Shown here: in pieces, positions 24,601 to 34,150 of the stretch
Position numbering within the stretch: position 1 is the first letter of the stretch
How the letters are laid out: each line of letters begins with the position of its first letter
Program-made: the position numbers and the translations under genes
The notes under the pieces: generated by a model
What the model was told of the DNA's origin: nothing
Databases searched by the model: none
The model's input: the letters and a program-made list of their open reading frames with translations, nothing else
DNA from: Chamaea fasciata
Taxonomy: Eukaryota > Chordata > Aves > Passeriformes > Sylviidae
Assembly: GCA_029207755.1 (NCBI GenBank)
Contig: JARCOQ010000017.1
Coordinates: 4,414,945 to 4,478,944 of the forward strand
Direction: 5' to 3'
DNA: 64,000 bases

Positions 24601-25826
24601 ACCTGTGTTGTTCTGTTTCCTTTTGCTGTCTCATAAAAGGATGCAAGTAGAAAAGCAGGGGAAGCAGGATCCAAAAAACATTTGAAATTGCAGCTCTTGC
24701 TGGGATATTAATGTCTCTGAAATGTAATCAATTTACGAGTCCTGCATGTTGTTTGTTCAGTCTGGCTCATGGGGCAGTGGGGACTGATCCTGGGGTGCTG
24801 ATGTCTGTCTGCATTGCAGTTGGTTCATGTTTGTATTTTTTGATGGGGACTTGGAGTTTCTGCTTTCATGCAAATAATTGCCATTTTTACTTATGTTTCA
24901 TTCTACATCTGTCTCAAAAGAGAGGGAAAATGCAGAATCCCTTAATCTGAAGCATATCCCTCTGGAGCCCCCAGCATCAGTGGGAGGATGATCCTCTTCA
25001 GAGGGAGAAGAGTTGATAGGAGAGGAATTCCGCAACGTGTGGGGAACTGTAGCAGAGCAGTTCATTTCCACCTTGTCCTGGGAAAAAGCAAGTTCTTTTC
25101 TGGAAAATATTTGTGAACCTAGATAAATCAAATTGTTTTCAAGCAGAGCCTTCCATAGGAAGGAGAAGTCAGCTTTTTATGGAAAAATCAGACTTTTAGA
25201 AGCTTTGGATGCTGCTTAAATGGAGCACTGTGTTTTCAATGCCAAACACTTGCCAGGCAGTAGTTGCAAATCTTTTGGCATTTATGTCACCTGACTTAGA
25301 GTTGAATACAGGTTATTATAATTGTACTAACTATTCCCTGTGCCATCCCCATTGCCTTGGGGTCTGTGTGAGTTCTGGGATGGTTGTTTGACGGAAAATG
25401 GGACAGTCTGTGTTAGTCCTCTCACACACACAGTGTGCTCAGGGCTCTGCTGTGCAGTACCACAAAGTAACTAACTGCAGGTGAAACCAGACCTAAACAG
25501 AATCCAGGCTCGCTCTGTTTTTCCCTCATCAGCTTCATTTCCAAGGATGCTTTGTTAGTGGAATAAATGCTTCAAAAGGTTGCAAAGCTGGGTTCATCTC
25601 CAGTGCTCTCCTGGAAGCGGTGGTGCTGTTTTAAGGATCATCAGGCATAATCTGCTGTTTGGTGCTCAGACTTGCACAACTGTTACTTAGGGCTGGTTAA
25701 GGGATGACAGGCTGTCAGAGCTGGTTGGAAGGAGCTTCAAGGAGCCATTGTTCTTTCAAATTAAAACATTTAAACGTTTAAATCCAAAGCCAGGACTGCA
25801 GGCTCATTTTAATTATTTCTTTTGTC
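21682..25826. other. non-coding single-copy sequence
   Basis: About 4 kb of AT-rich DNA with only short frames. The stretch 23900-24230 has overlapping frames of about 100 codons on both strands, with no recognisable product. No transposable element tail is evident. A weak CR1-like word near 25720-25740 is too short to call. Confidence 0.55.
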
Positions 25827-26039
25827 TTGTGGAAATACTTTCCTACTGATGATCACACAGCTGTCACATATACATTACCTTTAGTCAGGATACATGACAG
25901 TGCTTTCCTATTAGCTGTCATTGTTTTACAAGGAAAACTAGAAACCACTAAGGCAGATGTATTAATTTCAAAAGAAGACACTGCTGGTGAAGTTATTGAA
26001 ATAAAAATATCTGAAGACTCAAATTCATCTGATTTATAG
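25827..26039 (+). other. unsupported open frame, possible terminal exon
   Basis: A 70-codon + frame with no ATG at its start ends in the hydrophilic, acidic stretch EVIEIKISEDSNSSDL before TAG. An AG at 25931-25932 preceded by a T-rich stretch could be an acceptor, which would make 25933-26039 a terminal exon. The composition is protein-like, but I do not recognise it. The nearest AATAAA I see is about 650 bp downstream. Confidence 0.15.
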
Positions 26040-26689
26040 CAAAGATTTGCAGTGTTGCCTCATGGCAGCTGAGGTGACAGGATTTTTTTGTGGCTGTGTT
26101 ATGGAGATGTCGTTGCTGTCTGATCCCACTCCCATCAGGTTGAGGAGCACTACTCGGAGTAGCTGGTCATGTGTAAGTCATTCCTCCTTTGTGAATCACT
26201 TTTGTCACTGATAAGTTTATTACTTCTCTGCTACTTTCCTCTATTACTATGATTAATGGATTCTTCAGAAACAAAAACCACAGGTAGTGCTGTTTTGGCT
26301 TAACATCTGTTCAGTTCTGGCTTCTGAGCTGCAGAGTTTACTTCTAAGACCTAAAAACCTACCTGTTGATACAGTTAGCAGTGATTCAAAATATTTTGCC
26401 TTTTTCTGGGTAGATTAAATAGATGCTTTTTTAATTGTTTCCTTAGGAGATATTTCAGTAGGGGTCTGGTGCAGCAGGAATGTTGATTTTCATGATTTTT
26501 TTATTTCTCATGAGACATTACACAAAATAGAAAATCAAGAGTTCTATTTGCAAAGGCAGGCTGGGGCTATTTGCCATTTACTGTCCAGCCAGGTACAGTT
26601 AATTACATATGCTTTTTTTCATGTCTAATCTCCCAAAATGTATAATGCCATTTTATTTTCATTTGTATTTGCTGTGTTGGTTTGGAAAT

Positions 26690-27000
26690 AAATGAATGCA
26701 GTATGTTTTCGGAGAGTTCCGGAGTATTTTAAAAAGGGCAAACCAAATTGATTTAATCACAGATATTGTTAAAAACTCCATTTTAATGGAATGTGCCGTG
26801 ATTGCTGCTGCAAACAGCAGACTTTCATTTTTGAAGTTGTTATTCAAAGAGAATATGCACGTCATGAGAATGAGCTACAAAATGAAAATGAAAATAATAA
26901 GCCCGACAACAAACAAGTCGTAGGAGGAAAATATTGTTGTTTGGGAATAGTTTTATATGAGAACATTGGAGCATCTGAAACAGCTTTCCTGCCCCATAAT
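26690..27000. promoter_or_regulatory. candidate conserved non-coding element
   Basis: Unique sequence with clustered A/T homeodomain-type words (GATTTAATC, TTTTAATGG, AATAATAAG) and isolated CpGs (TTTTCGGAG, TTCCGGAG, GTGCCGTG, GCACGTC, CCCGAC, GTCGTAG). Overlapping + frames (26696-26923 and 26791-27063) lack splice or start support. I judge it by texture as a likely conserved enhancer. Confidence 0.3.
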
Positions 27001-27639
27001 TCATATGATAAAATCACGTGGAAACACAAACTTTCAGATTCCTTTCAGTTTACTTGGTGTTAAGTGCAGGGGAGAGGAGATGATGACTTTTCCTGGGAAT
27101 CACCGAGTTCAGATAGAAACCTTCTGATCCCTGGTAATTTGCTTTTCACTGAGGAGGTGACACGTGGAGTGGTTGTCACTAACAGCTTATTCAGGGGCCT
27201 GGCAGAGCTGTGGTGGGGGCTGTGTGCGGATGGATTGTTTTATTGCAGTGCAGTGTTGGTCCTCATATCCTGTCGGAGGGAATGTCCCCAGCCCTGCAGC
27301 TCCTCGGGGAGCTCCAGCAAGGGGCGGCTGTGTGCTGACAGGAGGGGAGCGTGGGTTTAACAAAGGTCCTGCTTGATGCCATCGGACTGGAGGAAAAGGA
27401 TGTAATTAAAGCTTTTAATATCCTATATTACGAGTTTCCACTTTACCCTCATTGTCCAGGACTATGACAGGGACCATTTTCTGCTTCCTTTCTTTCCCCC
27501 CATTACTTCAACAGAGTTGGAGAACATGAGCAGCTCTTGATGTAACAACTGCTCTGTCCCACAGTGTTTTCTTTTCAATTGCTTGGCCTAGGCTTTGCTT
27601 TCCCAGACCAGTCAGTGTGAGTTGTATTTGTTAAATGTG

Positions 27640-27720
27640 AATTCCAGACCTTTTTTGTTTGTTTGTTTATTTTTATGTACTCCCCCTTGCTCCTCTGTAG
27701 GTGAGATTTCTAAGGAGTTC
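27640..27720 (+). other. strong 3' splice site fused to a donor-like motif
   Basis: A GTTT-rich tract leads into TCCCCCTTGCTCCTCT (27681-27696) and then GTAG, with the AG at 27699-27700. GTGAGAT begins at 27701, so the acceptor is immediately followed by a 5' splice-like word, as at a recursive splice site. An open frame continues to 28104, so an ordinary exon starting at 27701 is also possible. No strong downstream donor is visible. Confidence 0.35.
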
Positions 27721-28153
27721 TGCTTTGGGCATGAGAGGCAGCCAGTCTTTCCTCTTCCTGGGCTGTGTGCAAGAGGAGTCATGCTTGTAAATCCTAAAAA
27801 TAACCCCAGCTCTTCATCCAGATGGAGCACCCAACCTTGCAACGCCTACGAGCCAGCTCATGTGGTCAAGCTGGAGCCTGTGTTGACAGGGAAGGATTTT
27901 GGGATTGGGAAGTTCCCAATTCAGACTGACTTTGTTGTCCACAGCAGGGCCCATCGGGGTCTCCAAGCAGCAGCACAAGTGAAACCATCATCTTTTGAGC
28001 TTATGCAAACAAATGAGCAGACAACTTCATGTGGACTGAGATGGTTTTCCTGGAGTGACACAGGGAGCAAAGTACAAACACATGTTCAAGATTCTTTTTC
28101 TTGAACATGAACATTGGGTGGTTTGTGGGTGTAAAGTCAAAGTGAACCAGGGG
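27721..28153. other. non-coding sequence with an unsupported open frame
   Basis: A + frame of 169 codons (27595-28104) spans this stretch. It starts from TTG rather than ATG, and its translation resembles no family I know. It runs through the splice-like site at 27701, so it is at best part of an exon. Confidence 0.4.
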
Positions 28154-28170
28154 AAAAAAAAAAAAAAAAA
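28154..28170. repeat. A17 homopolymer run
   Basis: Seventeen A residues follow CCAGGGG. No retroposon body is recognised to the left. Confidence 0.8.
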
Positions 28171-31100
28171 CACATTTGGAGTATGGCCAGTGCTGAAAAC
28201 ATTTTTAGCTAATTGTCTGGAGTGAGGGTGCAGCACAGGTGGCTGACAGAGGCCGTGAGCAAATCCCTGCTGGGAACTCCAGCCCTTACTCAGCATGGAC
28301 AACAAGGGGGTGGCTTAATTTGTGTGGGTATTGGTGCTTATCATCATCATGACTTCAAGGAGATCCTGATTTCTTTTCATATCTTTTCATAAAAATACAA
28401 AAGATTCAAAGAATAGTGCTCTTAGAGGGATAATGTGTGCATCTTCTACCAACAGGAATGTGAGGTGCTTAATGAACTGCAGAAGTCAGATATTACAAGG
28501 GCTCTTCATTGATAGGATCATTATTCTTTTTGTGTTGTTCAAGCAAAAAAAAAAAAAATTGAAGAAACTTCAATATAATGGTAAAAAACCCCTATTTTCT
28601 ATTCAAGTGAAGGTTTGGAAATCATTGGTTATTTCTCTGGGTTTGATTTTCATAACTGCTGAGATGGGAGCATTAACAGGTGTTGCAGGGCAGAGCAAGC
28701 AGAGTGCATTTCCATTTTATGTTCTTACAAAGCATTTGTATCAGAATTGACATCCACTTCTTGCATACAGATGCATTCTTTTTTTCTGGTGGAAACACTT
28801 GCATAAAAAGGGAAGACTTCTGTCATAGTGCATGTTCTGAATTGTCTAATACCAGTAAGCCTGCAAGTGTTGAATCTTCTCTGGGCAGTGCTGGTACGAA
28901 TTTTAATATGATTTTCTTCTGACACGTGTTTTGGTTTTGTTCTGCTGCTGGAATGCTACTTCTTGTGTTGGTACACTGATATCTGCATGGGTTGTTAAGG
29001 TTCTGTCTTCTGTGTGTGGAAATGTCTGTGTATCTGCAAATGTTTGTCAAATTCTGAGTATGTACTGAGCAAGGAAATGAAGATATGCAAATGAAACTTT
29101 GAGAAATAACCATGTCAATTTATAATAAATGGCTAAATATCACAAAGAAATCAAGAAATACAGTCAACTTAGCTAAAACCCAAGTTGAGTATATTAAAAT
29201 ATGCAATGCAATTAAAATATCACTGTAACATGAGAGAATATTAGTGATTTATATCTTACCCATAGGGCAAGATTCTGACTTGGGAGGTAATCCAAGAAGC
29301 TCACTTCGAGACCTGACCTTTCACTGAAATACATCTCGTGTTCTGCTCTGATAAAGGACCCCTTGACATAAAAGAGGGTGGAATGATAAATTCGTATTTT
29401 GCTATTTTCTTGTTACATCTTGGTGCAGTTCCTGGCTGCCCTGTCATGCTTCAGGTTCACACAGGCAGACGTGAATCAGGAAGGAGCTTCCTTAATCTAA
29501 CTGAGCTAAAACATCTCACTTCTGCATTGAAATCCCTCTGGAATTCCAGCACTGATGTCTCCTCTGGCTGCCGGTTTTGCTGAGCTGTGCAAAGCCTTTG
29601 TGATGTACACAAATGGTCCCTGGGGCCTACAGAAGATCTTTTGACCTAAGGCAAATAGAGTTTAATCTCTGGCCCTTGGAGGTTTCCTTTTTAGTTAGAG
29701 TGGCCCCTGTGTTCCATCATTTCCTCATCTTGGGGAAATGGGCTGAGTGTGCCAAGGGACTTGGATGGAGCACACCTGGAAATACCCAGGCATGGGTTTT
29801 CCCTTTGTTGGTGTTTTACAGCCTGGAGGAAGAAGTGCTTAACTGCGCATAATCCTGTCCTTTCAATTTCTTGACATTAACTGTGGCAGCTATTTTTGGA
29901 ACTGTTGACCAAGTCCTGACCAAGTCAAGATTTACACACATCAGCTTTGCGCACTGACTGCTCCCATTAACCCACACAGGTAAATTAACAATATAATGAG
30001 AAGTGCTGGTGCCAGTTCTGAAGTCATTTGATGCTTGCATTTGTACATCCCTACTTGTCCCCAAGTAGTCCAAGGCTGTAAATCAAACTGCTTTTGGTGC
30101 ACATTTTAGTGACAGGGTTCGCAGGAGAGAGATAATGCACTTGAAAATATGTTCCTTTTTAATTGGGATGTAAGAGTAGGAACTTCTTTTTAATGTGCAT
30201 CTATAATTTTGTAGAAGCTCCAAGCTTAGAGTAGTGAAGCTTGTAATACACAGTGAGAATTGTTTATATGCACACATACTGAGCTAGAATCTGAGTACCA
30301 AAAATATGAAACAAATTGCTTCAATTGCCAGTGAAATGACTGGGTAGATATTGTATGACAAATCCTCTTTTTTTCATGAGGGATGCCCTCCTTCTAACTG
30401 TGTACAGGGTCAGTTCCCATCTTGGTTATCCCACTTCAGGGTCTGAAGGGGGGAAGACCCCTAAATGAATTTCCCAAAGGCAGAATTTAAATGCTGGCAA
30501 CGACTCTGGATCCTGCACTAAACAATTAGTCATTGCCACTGTTCACTTTCCTGTCCTCGGCTGAGCCTCTCTCACATCTTTCCAGAGGTTAACAGCATCT
30601 CCAGATCGTTTCTTTTGTCCCCAACAAGGTGTAAGCCACGGGGAGCTGTCTCCATGGGAAACATTTTTATTCAAATAATCACGCAGCATTGCACTACATG
30701 AAAGCCGGGGCTGATGCAGGGCTGGGATGTCTCTGGTAATGACTGCTACATAATGGGGCCACCTGGTGATTTGTGTGCTGCATTGCTCGGTAGGAACTGG
30801 AGTTTCGGGAGCTACTTTGGGCTCTGGCTGTCAGGGAACACGCTGGGCAGGTGTGTTCAGCTCGTTTGCCTCGTCTCCGAGTGAGGTCATGCTGACCAAG
30901 CAGCACTTTGAATTTCCCTTACCTGCTGGCAGATGTAGCAGCTGTGAGCAGGAGGGAGAGTCATTCCACAGGAAAACTGTGCAGGGTGGATGGATGCTGG
31001 AAGCTTTGTGGAAATGAAGAGCCAGCACAATAGCTGGGTGTGTTTTTCCCATGTAGCACTTAACAGGAACGTTATTACACCTAATCCTGTTTGTAATTTC

Positions 31101-32062
31101 TATTGGTTGTCCCTTGTATTCCTACATACAGGGAAAGTACAGGAATGAACACTGCTGCCTGTGTTCATTTGAATAAATGCATTCAAATGGTATCAGCTTT
31201 TATTTTTTACTTACTTATTAGAGGCTGTATTTTGATAACAGTTGATCTGCATGCATTTCTTTCCAGAGTTCATAGCTCTGAACGTGGGTTTTAATTACTC
31301 TGCTTATCTCCCATCATCAACTGGGTGCAGCAAACCCCAGGATCGCCTCGTGCCGAGAACGCTGCAGAGAGCAGAGCAGACATGAAAAGAACCACATCAG
31401 AGCAACATTATCAATTTATACCAGCTGAGAATCAGGCTCAGAAAGCAAACTCAAGAACTCAGTGGCTTTTTAGTATTGGAAACATGCTCTTACACCCAAA
31501 CTAGCTTTGCTTTGTTTGAATCCCCCACCTTTCTGCTATTGCACAGGGTCAAATTATGCCAAAGAGGTGAAGTTGTCTCAAAAATAGTCGTAATATTTTT
31601 CCAGCCTTTCTGAGAAGTGAATCTTTTTTTTTTTTTCTTTTTTTCTGACTCTTGTCACCTGAAGATCTGCTGATCAATAGGAAAAGTTATCTTTGAACTA
31701 TGGGACTATAACTCTTCAGGAGTTTGGGAAGAGGGTACCAAACTAGTTGCCTCCTACTAGGAATGGGCTTGGTTTAGGTCCTGTTCTCATACAGTTCATG
31801 GCAGCCTGGACACATTCCCTGGGCTCATGGGCATGCTGTAAGTGGAAGATCACTTTTCTTTCTAGAGGAATATGTGTAGGAGAAAAATACAAAGTATTTG
31901 TGAGCATTCACCAAGTACAGTTGTGGGATCTGTGGATTGTCTTAGAATATGCATCTATGGCAGCTCCCAAAATTGTGCTTTCTGATCTCTGCGGCAATAA
32001 TCCCTAAAGGAGTGAAATCTTCAGGATTTGCCCAGCTTGCAGGAACTTTTTGGGTTTTTTTT
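28171..32062. other. non-coding single-copy sequence
   Basis: Nearly 4 kb without a recognisable gene. An A13 run lies at 28546-28558 and a T-rich run at 31625-31645. On the - strand, an acceptor-like pyrimidine tract (30942-30961) and a CAGCAG/GTAAGG donor bound a 19-nt segment (30923-30941). This is probably fortuitous. Confidence 0.55.
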
Positions 32063-32359
32063 AAAGAAAAAAAAAAAAGGAAAAAGGAAAAAGGAAAAAG
32101 GAAAAAGGAAAAAGGAAAAAGGAAAAGGAAAAGGAAAAGGAAAAGGAAAAGAGAAGAGAAGAGAAGAGAAGAGAAGAGAAGAGAAGAGAAGAGAAGAGAA
32201 GAGAAGAGAAGAGAAGAGAAAAGAAAAGAAAAGAAAAGAAAAGAAAAGAAAAGAAAAGAAAAGAAAAGAAAAGAAAAGAAAAGAAAAGAAAAGAAAAGAA
32301 AAGAAAAGAAAAGAAAAGAAAAGAAAAGAAAAGAAAAGAAAAGAAAAGAAAAGAAGGAG
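32063..32359. repeat. 297-nt homopurine microsatellite tract
   Basis: No pyrimidine interrupts 32063-32359 on the + strand. After a poly(A)-like start there are six AAAAAGG heptamers (32081-32122) and four AAAAGG hexamers (32123-32146). These are followed by fourteen GAGAA pentamers (32151-32220) and twenty-seven AAGAA pentamers (32221-32355). Unit length and G content change stepwise. The tract has the mirror symmetry needed for intramolecular triplex (H-DNA). Open frames of 103-149 codons across it are lysine/glutamate or phenylalanine/serine repeats and are artefacts. Confidence 0.95.
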
Positions 32360-32439
32360 TATTTCTCAGCATTCCCTTATGTCATAACCAGAGGATAAAA
32401 CAGAGCATGCAAATTTCACCACCACTGAATTAACAGGAG

Positions 32440-32600
32440 AGGAGGCTGTTATATTTAAGCCATGCATTTTTCTGTAATTAAGTGAGTTTCATAGAGAGAA
32501 CGTTCCTTCTCGAGGAGAAATCCTCTTAATTGGCGGTTATGTGGGGTTAATGAACTACTTAAGAGTACCGAGGGGGAAAAAGTGGAGAAGGAGGGGGGGG
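32440..32600. promoter_or_regulatory. candidate conserved non-coding element
   Basis: Unique sequence beside the homopurine tract with GTAATTAAG, CTTAATTGGCGGTTAT and GGTTAATGAAC words, plus isolated CpGs. Homeodomain-type sites are dense over about 110 bp. Only texture supports the call. Confidence 0.25.
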
Positions 32601-33689
32601 AAACAACCCCAAGTGTTGGAATGCTGAGTGTCAGAACTCGGCAAATCCCTTATCAGAGCTCTGATGAAATGAGAGTGGCCCTGGGAAGGCCCTTCCTGAC
32701 AGGAATGCTGCTGGAGCAGGGATGCTGCAGATCAGAGCAGTTGCCTACAAAATGAATGCTCGAGGCACAGCCAGTCATATTAAGGAGGCCATAGGAACAA
32801 AAATCTTAAATAAATAAAGGGCGTGGGGTGCATATCTGGAAGGAGATGGTAGATCTGATTATTTTCTTTTTTTTTTTTCCTTCCCCTCTCGAAGTGGTAC
32901 TGTGGGGAAATTGGAACAATCTCAGTTTGTGTTATTTCTGCATTTGTGAGGTTGTTCACTTAACCTGTGCAGTGACCTGGAATACTCAATGCCACTGAGA
33001 CAGAAAGAGTAACTGAGAGACTTGTGATTTCAAGGAGGAATTTTATTGAACAGCAGCAGATTTACTTTACACTTCAGTAGTAAGTGATAAGAGAGGAATT
33101 ATTCAACATGCTTTCTTATTTCAGCCCTGGGAGGTGGTGTAAATTTTGAGGGCACAGAACATAGTGCCTCATATCATGAAAGTGAAAACTGTTTTAAAAT
33201 TAAGATGAGAAGTGCCATGTTTCATAGATGTTGCTTAAGTTCCTCTAGCATTCCTCTGAACTTAAAAGTTTTTAAGTCATGGTAATGCCTTTTGACAAGA
33301 CATTTCAACAAGAACAGAATGCTGAACTGATTAGAGACTAAAACTGAAATTTACTTAGAAATTTCAGAGGGCAATGGTTTTGGTAATATACATAAACACT
33401 AGTTATGATGTGTCATTCTGTATTAGACCCTGCTTTTCCTATCTTTCCATAGGCAGATGTTGCTTTTTTCACTTTATAGGTTTGTTAAGGATTTTGGTCG
33501 GCTTTTTTTGCACCCTCAGGCTTCCCATCAACCCGACCACAAAATGCATGTCGCATAGGATTCACCTTTTCCTGTTACATTGGATACTCCTGAATGTATC
33601 TAAAAAGCTGGATGCTTTTTTGGGTCCGTCCCCCCGCCCCCCACCTAGTTCGTTTCTTGGGTTTGTGTTTTGAAGAAGGGCTGGGAAGC
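32601..33689. other. non-coding single-copy sequence
   Basis: No gene recognised. A T-run lies at 32868-32878 and a C-rich word with CCGCC at 33628-33645. Confidence 0.5.
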
Positions 33690-34150
33690 TAAATAGACTT
33701 GATCATTGGAATTTGACGTCACAGCTGATAATCATGAAGAAGGCAAACGGAACTGACTGTTACAGCATGATAATCCCTCTGACAATTAAAACAAGGCTGA
33801 TTTGGGAAAACATACACTCCCAAAAAGTGCCATTTATGTGCTGGGTACTTCTCCACGTGATGTTCTGTGCCCGTGTAATTGATGATAGTGCTCAGTGTAG
33901 CTCTGTGCATGCAGGAGATAATTTGTATTGAATCTTAAAATTCAAATCAGCTTCCTGCAATGCAACATGGAGTTCATACACGGAGTGCTTTTGGTTTTTC
34001 ACTCGGAGATGAAGCAGGATGAAAACCTTTCTTTGTTAAGGAACGGTGACATCCCAAATAGACCTTCAGTAAGACGCGGAAATATCGCTGTGATTTAACC
34101 AATTTACTTGTTAAAGGGAGGAAATTGGGTAATCTCCTTCTGGCAAATCT
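33690..34150. promoter_or_regulatory. candidate enhancer with full CRE and E-box
   Basis: A perfect palindromic cAMP response element TGACGTCA lies at 33714-33721, and a CACGTG E-box lies at 33854-33859. Around them are TGATAATC, GACAATTAAAAC and GTAATTGATGATAG words. CpGs persist through 34100 (ACACGGAG, CTCGGAG, AACGG, GACGCGG, ATCGC). CREB/ATF factors bind the first motif and bHLH factors the second. Together they suggest a constrained regulatory block. Short open frames on both strands lack support. Confidence 0.35.

Noticed and set aside
25715..25745. GGTTGGAAGGAGCTTCAAGG as a CR1 fragment
   Set aside because: Only about 20 bases of weak resemblance, too short to call.
27595..28104. 169-codon + frame as a gene
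   Set aside because: It begins at TTG, crosses a strong splice-like site and has no recognisable product. At most its right part could be an exon.
31949..32398. Lysine/glutamate-rich and phenylalanine/serine-rich frames as proteins
   Set aside because: Direct translations of the homopurine microsatellite.
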